This document shows, piece after piece, positions 1-8,616 of a stretch of 43,952 bases of DNA. Under the pieces are notes generated by a model. That model made no database searches. It was not told the origin of the DNA and worked only from the letters and a program-made list of their open reading frames with translations. This stretch comes from an uncultured Prevotellaceae bacterium (GTDB lineage: Bacteria > Bacteroidota > Bacteroidia > Bacteroidales > Bacteroidaceae). Where the stretch lies: the NCBI GenBank assembly GCA_946540735.1, contig CAMNIN010000005.1, forward strand, positions 1-43,952, read 5' to 3'. Each line of letters opens with the position of its first letter. Within the stretch, counting starts at the first letter, position 1. A program made the translations under genes and the position numbers.

Positions 1-53
1 ACCCGTACGGCAGTTTAGCAAACTGCTGGTTTCAGCCACTCACCCAAACTTCC
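1..53 (-). tRNA. tRNA-Ser(GCU), 3' part outside the window
   Basis: Read on the minus strand from 53 down, the sequence folds as the 5' two thirds of a class II serine tRNA. It has acceptor strand GGAAGTT, a D-arm containing the usual GTGG (G18-G19), and anticodon stem GCAGT/ACTGC closing loop TTGCTAA with anticodon GCT. The next bases start the long variable arm typical of tRNA-Ser before the window ends. The T-arm and 3' acceptor strand are not visible. It decodes AGC/AGU serine codons. Confidence 0.92.
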
Positions 54-97
54 TTACCGGTTGGCGTTTACCGCAGCATTTTCTCTTAAATGCGGTG

Positions 98-128
98 CAA
101 AGGTAATGGATTATTTGTAATCCTGCAA
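98..128 (-). promoter_or_regulatory. Bacteroidota-type promoter of tRNA-Ser(GCU)
   Basis: On the minus strand TACCTTTG (105-98) matches the Bacteroidota -7 element TAnnTTTG. A TTG (128-126) lies 20 bases upstream, matching the -33 element. The tRNA begins about 38 bases below the predicted start site, so a leader is expected; an inverted repeat GCATTT/AAATGC (76-93) falls in it. Confidence 0.75.
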
Positions 129-149
129 GTATTTTGCTCTTTTTTTTCT

Positions 150-193
150 AAAAAAGTTGATGGGTGCCCTGTCCGGACCGTCAAGGCACCCAT
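150..193 (-). terminator. Rho-independent terminator after nadE
   Basis: Perfect 9-bp arms ATGGGTGCC (160-168) and GGCACCCAT (185-193) form a hairpin. On the minus strand it is followed by CAACTTTTTT. It lies 20 bases beyond the nadE stop codon and would end the long minus-strand block that starts at moxR. Confidence 0.85.
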
Positions 194-213
194 TATCTAC
201 CTTGTTATTGGTC

Positions 214-2196
214 TTAGAGCGACTCACATTCGGCCAGCCATGTGGCGGAGGACGCATCGCTTGCCATGCGCCAGTCGCCTCTAGGCGACAGGCTGACAGA
301 CCCCACCTTGGGGCCATCGGGCAGGCATGATCTCTTGAACTGCTGATTGAAGAACCGGCGGATGAATGTGGTTAGCCACTTCTTCAATGTCTCGTCATCA
401 TAAGAACCTGCTTCGGGATTGCTGCCGTCGAATGCCCTCTGCGCCAGCATAAACAGTTTTCTGGGTCGGAATCCGAACCGCAGGAAATAATAGAGATAAA
501 AATCATGCAGTTCGTAGGGACCGACCAGGTCCTCTGTCTTCTGCTGTATATTCCCCCTGCTGTCGGTAGGCACCAATTCGGGGCTGATGGGCGTGTCGAC
601 GATATCGAGCAAGGTATTCTTGGACTTCTCGTCCAATCCGCTCAATGCCACATACCTCACCAGATAACTGACGAGCGTCTTCGGCACGCTGGCATTGACC
701 CCATACATCGACATGTGGTCGCCATTATAAGTGGCCCATCCGAGAGCCAGTTCAGAGAGGTCGCCTGTACCGACGACCAAGCCTCCGAGCCGGTTGCTGA
801 GATCCATGAGAATCTGCGTGCGCTCTCTCGCCTGACTGTTCTCATAGGTCACATCATGATTGTCGGGATCTTGCCCGATGTCCTCGAAATGCTGTTTCAC
901 GGCCTTGGCGATGCTGATTTCCATCATCGTGATGCCCAAGCTCTCCATCAGGCTGAGTGCGTTGCGGTATGTGCGCCCAGAGGTTCCGAAACCGGGCATG
1001 GTGACACCAATAATGCCCTTGCGGCTGTAGCCCAGTTTATCGAAAGTCTTGACGCAGACAAGCAAAGCCAGTGTGGAGTCGAGTCCGCCGCTGATGCCCA
1101 CCACGACTTTCTGACTGTGGATATGCACCAGTCGCTTAGCCAATCCGGCCACTTGGATATTGAAGATATCCTCGCAGTTTTTCTCCATCTCGTCATCGTT
1201 AGGAATGAAGGGATGGGGGTTGACAGTGCGGTAAGGCAAGGGTTGGATGCCATTGGTCTCCGGGCCACGGACCACCGGCATAAGACAGTCGACGAAGAGT
1301 TCCTCCCCTGCCCTACGCTCATCACTCATCGGACGTTGCGCATTGATGAATGTGGTGTTGGCACGTCGTTCTGACCGGAGCATCTCGATGTCGATCTGGC
1401 TGACCACCAGTTGGGGTTGGAAGGAGAAGCGTTCACCCTCCTCAAGCAATTTGCCGTTCTCATAGATCATGGCATTGCCGCCATAGACCACGTCCTGCGT
1501 GCTTTCGCCGAAGCCGCATCCCGAATAGACATAGCCGGTGATGGTGCGTGCACTTTGCTGAGCCACCAGACTCTTCAGATAATCGTGCTTGCCGATCAAC
1601 TCATCAGAAGCCGAAAGATTGAAGATGACATCAGCCCCTGCCAGGGCGAGGTGGTTGCTTGGTGGTGTGGGAGCCCAGACGTCCTCACAGATTTCTATGC
1701 CGAAGCGCACATCCTCCACGGTGCGGAAAATCTGCGGAGCCGGAGTGACCACCATCCGCTGTCCGGCGAAACGGACTTCCGTGGGATGCAGGTCCTGTGA
1801 GGAAGCGAACCACCGTTTCTCGTAGAATTCGTTGTAATTGGGCAGGTATGTCTTGGGCACGACACCCAGTATGTTGCCTTGCTGGATGACAATCGCGCAG
1901 TTGAGCAACAGGTTGCCCGCCATGACAGGAGCGCCCACGATGCAGATGATATCGAGCTTTCGGGTGAAGTCGAGCAGCATGACGACCGACATCTCGGCTT
2001 GATCGAGAAGATGATACTGTCCGAAAAGGTCCTGGCAGGTATAGCCCGTCAGTGAGAGTTCGGGGAACACGACTACCTCGACGCCCTTGCCTTCAGCCTG
2101 TGCGATGAGGTTCTCTATCTGGTGCAAGTTGTACTCGCAGTCGGCCACTCTGACAGCCGGAACTGCCGCGGCCACGGTGAAGAATCCGTTTTTCAT
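214..2196 (-). CDS. nadE: Glutamine-dependent NAD+ synthetase
   Basis: Makes NAD+ from nicotinic acid adenine dinucleotide, using ammonia released from glutamine; cytosolic. The 660-residue protein has two domains. The N-terminal nitrilase-type glutaminase (about 1-290) shows the catalytic triad E46 (FPELSLTGY), K115 (PKTYLPNY) and C170 (EICEDVW). The C-terminal synthetase carries the ATP-pyrophosphatase P-loop SGGLDST at 369-375, then GTGDLSELALGW. Length fits the two-domain bacterial form rather than the short ammonia-dependent enzyme. ATG start. It is the last gene of the minus-strand block and is followed by a clear terminator. Identification is firm; cotranscription with queA and the Smr gene is inferred from the 20-base gaps. 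Confidence 0.96.
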   Translation of the reverse strand: MKNGFFTVAAAVPAVRVADCEYNLHQIENLIAQAEGKGVEVVVFPELSLTGYTCQDLFGQYHLLDQAEMSVVMLLDFTRKLDIICIVGAPVMAGNLLLNCAIVIQQGNILGVVPKTYLPNYNEFYEKRWFASSQDLHPTEVRFAGQRMVVTPAPQIFRTVEDVRFGIEICEDVWAPTPPSNHLALAGADVIFNLSASDELIGKHDYLKSLVAQQSARTITGYVYSGCGFGESTQDVVYGGNAMIYENGKLLEEGERFSFQPQLVVSQIDIEMLRSERRANTTFINAQRPMSDERRAGEELFVDCLMPVVRGPETNGIQPLPYRTVNPHPFIPNDDEMEKNCEDIFNIQVAGLAKRLVHIHSQKVVVGISGGLDSTLALLVCVKTFDKLGYSRKGIIGVTMPGFGTSGRTYRNALSLMESLGITMMEISIAKAVKQHFEDIGQDPDNHDVTYENSQARERTQILMDLSNRLGGLVVGTGDLSELALGWATYNGDHMSMYGVNASVPKTLVSYLVRYVALSGLDEKSKNTLLDIVDTPISPELVPTDSRGNIQQKTEDLVGPYELHDFYLYYFLRFGFRPRKLFMLAQRAFDGSNPEAGSYDDETLKKWLTTFIRRFFNQQFKRSCLPDGPKVGSVSLSPRGDWRMASDASSATWLAECESL

Positions 2197-2216
2197 GTCT
2201 ATAGGGGATTAAGCTG

Positions 2217-3350
2217 TTATCTGATGATCACCTGTGTCGCTCCATAGCCATATTCCTGGAATGAAGCATCCTGGTAGGTGTATTTCTTGTATTTGTATCT
2301 CAGTTCCTGGATGATGGCCTGCCGCAGCACTCCCTCGCCCTTGCCATGAATAAAGACAATTTTCTTGCCTTTGGCGTTCTTATGCTCATCGAGAGTGCGG
2401 CGGAACACCTCCAATTGATAATTGAGGATATCGGAAGACGACATGCCGGCTGTGGTGTCGAGCACTTCCGAGGCATGAAGGTCGATCACGAGGATATCGC
2501 CGTGCTGTCGGCGGAGGGGTGCCTTGCCACGGCTCTGCGGATCGTCGTAGCGGCGTACGAAGCTGTTGTCCTGCTGCCTTGGCTGTTGTGACTTCCGTGC
2601 CGGTTCCCGGTCACCATACATTTGCCGTTTGAGTTGCTGGGCATCGATGACCAGCGGGCGCATGGGCACGTCGTTCTCCACGATGTTGTAGAGGAGCGCC
2701 GGCGACTCGAAGAAATCGTTCTCTCGGAAGGTATGCAGCTTATAGAATTTCACGGGATCGATGCGGAACTGAACGTCGACGGGAGGTTTCACGATGAATC
2801 CCTTGTCGCGTTTGTAGGCCAGCAGCTGCACACAGGCTCTTTCCATCCCGTTGAGGTCCTCATGTCCGAACTCCTCGATAAAGAGTTTGGTATTGGGCTC
2901 CACCTCATCGGTGAAATGCAAGTGCCAACTGTTGCCTTCGGCCAGAAGATAGGTGAAGCGCATGTAGTAGTTGCTGTCGTTGACGAGATAGGCCTCGAAG
3001 CGCGTGGAAGTCATCGACTTGACGTCGATGGGCACAAAGGCGAGGTATGCCGTCAGCACGTCGCCGCCCTTGCGCTCCTCCACCGGAGCCTTGAAGGTGA
3101 TTTCCTTGTCGGCGGGTTCTGGATCGGGCACCGGAGCCGTCCGTACGTTTTTCTTATAGTCAGGCACTGCCGAGGTATGCACTTTGGCGATGTTGTAATC
3201 ATCGGTCTCCACCACCACCACCTCATTGATGGGAGTGGGAATCTCAAAACCGTCCTCATCCTCGACGAGGACGATGTTCTTTCCTTTGAAACCAGCGATG
3301 CGTCCGCCGCCGGTCTCACTGAGGAATCTGACTTTATCTCCTATTTTCAT
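2217..3350 (-). CDS. DUF2027 and Smr-domain protein
   Basis: A 377-residue protein with an N-terminal SH3-like start (MKIGDKVRFLSETGGGRI), a middle DUF2027-type region rich in beta-strand pattern, a charged linker (about 240-285), and a C-terminal Smr domain. The Smr part has the signatures IDLHASEV, FIHGKGEGVLR and a terminal GYGATQVIIR. Smr domains are known as endonuclease or nucleic-acid-binding modules, as in MutS2 and ribosome-rescue nucleases. This combination occurs in Bacteroidota and its role is not established. It lies between queA and nadE with gaps of about 20 bases. The domain call is solid, the function open. Confidence 0.85.
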   Translation of the reverse strand: MKIGDKVRFLSETGGGRIAGFKGKNIVLVEDEDGFEIPTPINEVVVVETDDYNIAKVHTSAVPDYKKNVRTAPVPDPEPADKEITFKAPVEERKGGDVLTAYLAFVPIDVKSMTSTRFEAYLVNDSNYYMRFTYLLAEGNSWHLHFTDEVEPNTKLFIEEFGHEDLNGMERACVQLLAYKRDKGFIVKPPVDVQFRIDPVKFYKLHTFRENDFFESPALLYNIVENDVPMRPLVIDAQQLKRQMYGDREPARKSQQPRQQDNSFVRRYDDPQSRGKAPLRRQHGDILVIDLHASEVLDTTAGMSSSDILNYQLEVFRRTLDEHKNAKGKKIVFIHGKGEGVLRQAIIQELRYKYKKYTYQDASFQEYGYGATQVIIR

Positions 3351-3368
3351 TGTTGTCTTGTTTTGGGT

Positions 3369-4583
3369 TCAAGGTATCAGCAACGAACTGTCGCCATAGC
3401 TCAGGAAGCGGAAATCATGTGCCAGGGCATAGTCGTAGACACGTCTCCAGTCGCCGTGAAGGAAGGCACTTACCAGCAAGAGCAGCGTGCTCTGCGGCTG
3501 ATGGAAATTGGTGACCAGCATATTGACCAGCTTATAGTCATATCCGGGAGCGATGATGATCTGTGTGGAGGCATGCAGGGCCGTGAGCTGATGATCATCG
3601 AGATAGTGCAGTATGGCCTCAAGCGCCTCAGCTGCAGACACAGAGGGAACTTGCTCGTAGGGCACCCATTGGGTGACATGGACAGGCTGACCTGCATCCA
3701 TCCCCCCCCGGGCCATCTGCGCCCCGATATAATAAAGGCTCTCGAGCGTGCGCACACTCGTCGTGCCCACCGCCACGATATGCCCGAGGCTCCCCAGGAG
3801 ACGCTCGATGGTGGAGCGCTGCACACAGAAATGCTCGGAATGCATCTCATGTCCCTCGATCTGCTCACTCTTCACGGGTCGGAAAGTGCCGGCACCGACA
3901 TGCAGGGTGAGTTCCTCACGGACTATGCCTTTCTCATCCAGTCGACGCAGCACTCTGTCGGTGAAATGCAGTCCTGCCGTAGGGGCTGCCACACTGCCCT
4001 TGATCTTGGAGTAGACCGTCTGGTAAGTGGTCTTATCGCTCTCCTGTGACTCACGGTTGAGATATGGCGGTATGGGCAACTCACCCGCCACGTCGAGGAT
4101 CTCGGCGAAAGAGACCTCAGGATTGTCCCATTCGAGGACAACCCGCTGTCCGGTGCTCATCTCCCCCACCCTCGTGGCCTTGAGCGTGACCATCCTGCCG
4201 TCGACCTCAAAGGAGCGTTCAAGCGGTTCGTCCTTCCATTTCTTGAGGTTTCCCACCAGGCAGCACCACTCGCACCGCTCATTTGATAGAAACATGACCT
4301 GATAGTCGGCCGGAGCCACAGGTTCGAGCAGAAAAACTTCAATCAAGGCACCCGTCGACTTCCGGAAATGCAGTCTTGCCATGATCACCTTGGTGTTGTT
4401 GAACACCATGACCGAACCCTCGGGAATGTAGTCAGGCAGTGAGCGGAAGACGTCCTCCCCCACCACTCCATGCTTGTAGAGCAGCAGTTTCGATGCGTCG
4501 CGCTCCGGCAAGGGGAATTTCGCTATCCGCTCGTCGGGCAGCGGATAGTTGTAGTCGCTTATTCTGATTTTTTTAGTTTCCAT
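3369..4583 (-). CDS. queA: S-adenosylmethionine:tRNA ribosyltransferase-isomerase
   Basis: Transfers and isomerises the ribosyl group of S-adenosylmethionine onto 7-aminomethyl-7-deazaguanine in tRNA, giving epoxyqueuosine. Family signatures are visible along the 404 residues: YNYPLPDERIA and FPLPERDASKLLLY near the N-terminus, VMVFNNTKVIMARL, then PPYLNR, AAPTAGLHFTDRVL, LHVGAGTFRPV, VGTTSVRTLES, and a C-terminal TNFHQPQSTLLLLVSAF. It is somewhat longer than the E. coli enzyme. ATG start at 4583. It sits between a PAP2 phosphatase gene (13-base gap) and the Smr gene (18-base gap). No other queuosine gene is in the window. Confidence 0.96.
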   Translation of the reverse strand: METKKIRISDYNYPLPDERIAKFPLPERDASKLLLYKHGVVGEDVFRSLPDYIPEGSVMVFNNTKVIMARLHFRKSTGALIEVFLLEPVAPADYQVMFLSNERCEWCCLVGNLKKWKDEPLERSFEVDGRMVTLKATRVGEMSTGQRVVLEWDNPEVSFAEILDVAGELPIPPYLNRESQESDKTTYQTVYSKIKGSVAAPTAGLHFTDRVLRRLDEKGIVREELTLHVGAGTFRPVKSEQIEGHEMHSEHFCVQRSTIERLLGSLGHIVAVGTTSVRTLESLYYIGAQMARGGMDAGQPVHVTQWVPYEQVPSVSAAEALEAILHYLDDHQLTALHASTQIIIAPGYDYKLVNMLVTNFHQPQSTLLLLVSAFLHGDWRRVYDYALAHDFRFLSYGDSSLLIP

Positions 4584-4596
4584 ATTTTCTTATTAT

Positions 4597-5292
4597 TCAA
4601 TGCAAGGTCATCGAGAATACGATAGCCAACACATAAGTCAAGACCAGCACACAAGCCACCACGTCAATGTCGGCCAGGCTGTATCCCGACGATGTGTATT
4701 GCGACGAGATGTAATGCTGCGGGGGAGAAATCTGCTTAAACACCAACATGTAAATGACATAGACCAGGCTTCCCACGCAGGCACCGAAGAGGAGACCCAC
4801 CAGGATGTCGGAAGGATAGTGCATGGCCAGATAAAGACGTGTGTAGCAGTTGAGCAGCGACCAGGTGACCATGAGCCATGAGAACACCCTGTTGCGCACA
4901 AGCAGGCAGAAGAACATGGCGATGCCGAAGGTGTTGGCCGCATGTGCGGAGAAGAAACTGAAGTCGCGCCCTCGATGGTTGTTTACCACATGGATGACAT
5001 ACATCCACTCCGGGTCGTTGCCTGGTCTTGGCCTTGCCACGGCAGGTTTCACCAGTCCCTCGGTGACGAACTCAGTGATGAAGAAACAGAGCGCGCAGCA
5101 TGCCATGATCAGTCCGATCTGGGCCATGGTCTCATTGTTCTTGATGACGAGGTAGAGCAGAGCGATATACAACGGGATCCACGTCGCCCCCGAAGTGAGG
5201 GTGAGCATCAGTGTGTCGAAGAACATCGAATGATGGTCGTTGAACACGCCGAGAATCTGTCTGTCGATGTCGATTACCGTCTGCAGCTCCAT
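4597..5292 (-). CDS. PAP2-family membrane phosphatase
   Basis: A 231-residue integral membrane phosphatase of the PAP2 superfamily, probably acting on a lipid phosphate or undecaprenyl pyrophosphate at the outer face of the inner membrane. The three active-site motifs are visible: KPAVARPRPG (82-91), FSAHAA with catalytic His117 (usual PSGH, here FSAH), and RLYLAMHYPSDILVG (R152, H158, D162). At least five hydrophobic segments surround them. The reading frame stays open upstream to 5577, but that part overlaps batDE in another frame and looks like noise. The start chosen is ATG 5292 (MELQTVIDID), 13 bases after the batDE stop. The substrate cannot be told from sequence. Confidence 0.88.
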   Translation of the reverse strand: MELQTVIDIDRQILGVFNDHHSMFFDTLMLTLTSGATWIPLYIALLYLVIKNNETMAQIGLIMACCALCFFITEFVTEGLVKPAVARPRPGNDPEWMYVIHVVNNHRGRDFSFFSAHAANTFGIAMFFCLLVRNRVFSWLMVTWSLLNCYTRLYLAMHYPSDILVGLLFGACVGSLVYVIYMLVFKQISPPQHYISSQYTSSGYSLADIDVVACVLVLTYVLAIVFSMTLH

Positions 5293-5305
5293 AGGCGTGA
5301 GAGGG

Positions 5306-7870
5306 TCAGATTTCCTCGATTTTCGAATCCTCGACCCATCCCTCACGGCCGTCGGCGATGCGGATCTCACGCCACCCTTTGATCGATTTGTCGGAGATGT
5401 CGACCCTGGTGCCCTCATGGAGCACGAAAGCCGCCTCGGCCTTGTCGGCAGGGGATTTGCGCACATTGACCGACGACGACATGATGATCGCACCGCAGCG
5501 GTCCTCAAGCATGCGTTTCTGCTGGAAGGCAAAGAGATTGGCCAGAAGGAAAAGCAGCAGCGAGGCCACGGCCCCATAGAATCCGATCTTGCGCAGGATT
5601 ATCCTGTCGGCAAAGAGATACATCAGCAACAGCACGAGTACCAGAATGATACTCACCACGGCGGTGTAAGCCCACCGGTCGACGCTGGTGAGATTGACCA
5701 GAGAGTGATACCAGTTCACGAAGAACATCTCCGACTGCGGAGTGATCTTGTCGATGGTCTTGGAACGCGCAAATTCCAGATTGAACTTGATGTCCTCGTC
5801 GCCGGGCGACAACATGTGCGCACGCTCATAATTGAGAATAGCCTTCGTGATATTCTCTGTGCGGAAATAAGCGTTGCCAAGGTTATAGCAGAGATCTGCG
5901 CTCACGCCCTGCTTGAGCAGTTCCTCATAGTCGGCTATGGCTTGCTGATAATTCCCCTTGGTGTACTCCGCATCGGCACTGGCCTTGCTGACAGCCCCTG
6001 CAGAGAGGGGCATGAGCAATGCGAGAAGCAGCATGGCGGTAGCCGCTTTATGTGGTCTCTTTCCTTTCATAGCGTTTTCTATTTCGGTGATGGCAGTCAT
6101 GGCCGACTCGAAGGTCTTGTTCATGTTGCCTTTGGCGTCGCCGGGAGCGTAGCGCTCATACTCACACTCATCGAGGGCACTGATAAACTTGTCGACGATG
6201 GGTTGTCCGACGCCCTGTGCGCCGAGCCGTTCACTCACGTTATCGCGCGACAGCGCCTCCTCAGGCATGTTGAGTCTGTCGCCCACATAGCCCCACAGCG
6301 CTTTGAGTACCTCGTCGTAGAACAGGTTGTTCTCACCCTTGAGCATCAGCCGGTTGGCAGTTCTGAGCCTTCGCGTCGCCACTTTATTGGCATTCTTGGC
6401 TTTCATCTTGATGATATCGGCATTGTCGAGAGCACGTTTGCGGAAGATGGCGAGCAAGGCGAAGAAGATGATCAACGGCAGGATGATCCACACCCAGTAG
6501 GCAGGTGACTCGAAGAAGAACTCATCGGCCTTGTGGATGTCGGCATTGCCTTTCTTGATCGGCCGGATGTCCTTGTCCTTCATATCGGTGAAGTCGCTCA
6601 CCGACCCAGTGCCGTCGCTTGGTGTGACATTGAGTTCGAAGGGCTGTGTCTTGATGGTACGGTAGCCGTTGACACTCGTGTCATAATACGTCAGGGTGAC
6701 CTCAGGGATGGTGTATTTGCCAGGATTCCTCGGCACGGCGATGAAGTCGTAGACCATGTTGCCTTCAACTCCGTTGGCAGTGAGTTTAGTCTTATCGGTG
6801 ACCTCAGGATCATACTTGTCGAAATCGGAAGGCAGCTCTACCGTCGGCTGCTTGATGAGCTTGAGGTTGCCGATGCCCCCCACCACGACTCTGAGTTTGA
6901 CGGGATCGCCAGCGCTCACCTCATTCTTCTCCAACTGTGCCGAGATATTGAATTTACCCACGCCGCCCGAGAAGTCAGCAGGTCTTGCAGGCAGGGAGTC
7001 AACCTGCACCGTCAGTCCAGGAGCCACGATGTCGCGATTGACCTCGACGTAGCCGGAGCCCCCGTTGAAGAAGGCCTCGAAGGGATCCACATTGCGGTTT
7101 TCCTGCACAACGATGCCCTTGAAGGTGATGCTTGGTATCTCGAGTTTTCCCGTCATCTGCGGATACATCACATACTGGCTCCAGGTGACGCATTTGTAGT
7201 TGCGTCCATTCACATTCTCCACATGGAAACTCTTCTGCTGCGGCAATTCCACCTCCTGCGAGTGGAAACCAGTGAGGTCGGGCATTTTTCCATTGAGCTG
7301 TGTCAGTTCCACGAGCGTATAGACCTTATAGGTGAGGAGGATCGGCTCCTGCTCATGCACATGCGTCTTGTTGGCACTCACCCTGATGAAGAGGTCGCTG
7401 TTGGAGATGGGAGATCCAGCGCTTCTCATCTGAGGACGCCGGTCCTCGTCCTGATGGAATTTCGTACCCTGCGATCCAGCGTTGGGGGCATTTCCAGCCA
7501 CAGTCACCTTCACCGGTTCGGAAGCGATGGTATGGCTGCCGACATTGACATGGGCTGCTGGGATGGTGAACGTCCCGTTCTTCGTGCCCATGAGCATATA
7601 GGTGTAGGTGATCGACGAGGAACTGCTGGTGTGGCCGTTAACCATACTGTAGCTCTGCTGCTGCGACACGCTGGGGCCGTACACCACCTCGAAAGCGTCG
7701 GGGATATTGCCCAGTTGCAACCGCCCGTCGACATCATTGGTGTTGATGGTGTATTCGAGGCGGAAAGTCTCTCCCGCCGTCACCCTCGAAGGCGCATGCA
7801 CGACGATACGCTGTGCACTGGCGGTGCATGTCACCCACAACAACAAAAACAAAAGCTTATAACTTCTCAT
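5306..7870 (-). CDS. BatD-BatE fusion protein, aerotolerance operon
   Basis: An 854-residue membrane protein that joins what are usually two Bat proteins. Residues 1-19 are a signal peptide ending SAQ. About 20-450 is the BatD periplasmic region, with repeated beta domains such as GNIPDAFEVVYGPSVSQQQS. A membrane helix lies near 456-474 (WIILPLIIFFALLAIF), followed by a cytoplasmic helical segment. From Met601 (MKGKRPHKAATAMLLLALL) the protein looks like BatE: a hydrophobic segment at 610-626, TPR repeats (YTKGNYQQAIADYEELL, CYNLGNAYFRTENITKAI), two more membrane helices, and a C-terminal bacterial SH3 domain (SSVNVRKSPA, GWREIRIADGREGWV). The bat genes were linked to aerotolerance in Bacteroides fragilis; the mechanism is unsettled. 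Internal initiation at ATG 6070 could also yield separate BatE. Confidence 0.85.
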   Translation of the reverse strand: MRSYKLLFLLLWVTCTASAQRIVVHAPSRVTAGETFRLEYTINTNDVDGRLQLGNIPDAFEVVYGPSVSQQQSYSMVNGHTSSSSSITYTYMLMGTKNGTFTIPAAHVNVGSHTIASEPVKVTVAGNAPNAGSQGTKFHQDEDRRPQMRSAGSPISNSDLFIRVSANKTHVHEQEPILLTYKVYTLVELTQLNGKMPDLTGFHSQEVELPQQKSFHVENVNGRNYKCVTWSQYVMYPQMTGKLEIPSITFKGIVVQENRNVDPFEAFFNGGSGYVEVNRDIVAPGLTVQVDSLPARPADFSGGVGKFNISAQLEKNEVSAGDPVKLRVVVGGIGNLKLIKQPTVELPSDFDKYDPEVTDKTKLTANGVEGNMVYDFIAVPRNPGKYTIPEVTLTYYDTSVNGYRTIKTQPFELNVTPSDGTGSVSDFTDMKDKDIRPIKKGNADIHKADEFFFESPAYWVWIILPLIIFFALLAIFRKRALDNADIIKMKAKNANKVATRRLRTANRLMLKGENNLFYDEVLKALWGYVGDRLNMPEEALSRDNVSERLGAQGVGQPIVDKFISALDECEYERYAPGDAKGNMNKTFESAMTAITEIENAMKGKRPHKAATAMLLLALLMPLSAGAVSKASADAEYTKGNYQQAIADYEELLKQGVSADLCYNLGNAYFRTENITKAILNYERAHMLSPGDEDIKFNLEFARSKTIDKITPQSEMFFVNWYHSLVNLTSVDRWAYTAVVSIILVLVLLLMYLFADRIILRKIGFYGAVASLLLFLLANLFAFQQKRMLEDRCGAIIMSSSVNVRKSPADKAEAAFVLHEGTRVDISDKSIKGWREIRIADGREGWVEDSKIEEI

Positions 7871-7893
7871 TTTTCTTCACGTCATTATAAGGG

Positions 7894-8616
7894 TTACCAG
7901 TTTTTCTGAAGGATTTTCCTCCTTGGCTGTTGCATGGCTTTCTGCAGTCGGTCCTGGGTGCGTTTCTCCTCCTGCATGGCAGCGTCGAGGAGTCGTTGTG
8001 CGTTCTCCTTGCTCATCTGCTGCTGGTCAGGCTGGTTCTGCTGCTGTTCCTTCTGGTCCTGGTTCTTATTCTGGTCTTTTTGGTCTTTCTGGTCCTGCTG
8101 CTTCTGATCTTTCTTCTGATCATCCTTCTTTTGGTCCTTGTCGTCATTTCCTCCGCCACTGTTCTGGTCCTGCTGGTTCTGCTTCTGCTGGCGCTTGCAG
8201 AGCTCGAGGTTATAGCGGGTCTCGTTGTCGGCGGGATTGTTGCGCAAGGCCTCCTTGTAGGCCTCGATGGCCTGTGGATATTGCTGGTGCTTCTGCATCA
8301 CCACACCGATGTTGTGGTAAGCCTGAGCCCGCCTTATCTTGTTGGACTCCGCCTTGCCGGCCTGTTGGAACTGCACGACGGCGGTGGAGTCTTTCCCTTG
8401 CATCATCATAGCACATCCAAGATTGTAGATGGCCTGCGTGTTGTTCTCGTTTTTCGAAAGAGCCTTCATGTATTCCACCTCAGCCTTGTCGTAGGCCCCC
8501 TGCCGGTAGAGCTTGTTGCCCTGCCGGATATGCTGCCGGTCGGTCTGGGCTTGTGCCGTCACGGCTGAAGCCATGGCGATGAAAGCCATCAAGAGAATAT
8601 AGATATTACGCTTCAT
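7894..8616 (-). CDS. batC: BatC-like TPR protein
   Basis: A 240-residue exported TPR protein. A signal peptide (MKRNIYILLMAFIAMASAVTAQ) is followed by about three TPR units (GNKLYRQGAYDKAEVEYMKAL, AIYNLGCAMMMQGKDSTAVV, AYHNIGVVMQKHQQYPQAIE). A strikingly polar Gln/Lys/Asp-rich stretch of about 55 residues follows, then a basic C-terminus. The frame is open further up from a GTG at 8643, but ATG 8616 gives a proper signal peptide and is chosen. That ATG overlaps the batB stop by 11 bases, suggesting coupled translation. Its place between the two VWA genes and batDE matches BatC of the B. fragilis operon. The low-complexity region may be a flexible interaction tail (inference). Confidence 0.85.
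   Translation of the reverse strand: MKRNIYILLMAFIAMASAVTAQAQTDRQHIRQGNKLYRQGAYDKAEVEYMKALSKNENNTQAIYNLGCAMMMQGKDSTAVVQFQQAGKAESNKIRRAQAYHNIGVVMQKHQQYPQAIEAYKEALRNNPADNETRYNLELCKRQQKQNQQDQNSGGGNDDKDQKKDDQKKDQKQQDQKDQKDQNKNQDQKEQQQNQPDQQQMSKENAQRLLDAAMQEEKRTQDRLQKAMQQPRRKILQKNW

Noticed and set aside
2622..4049. Long plus-strand frame (475 codons) across the Smr and queA genes
   Set aside because: It is antisense to two clearly identified genes, rich in His, Gly and Leu, and has no domain pattern. It is a shadow of GC-rich codon use on the other strand.
5293..5577. N-terminal extension of the PAP2 phosphatase frame
   Set aside because: It overlaps the 3' end of batDE in another frame and is Arg/Ser/Pro-rich without a membrane pattern; ATG 5292 starts the real protein.
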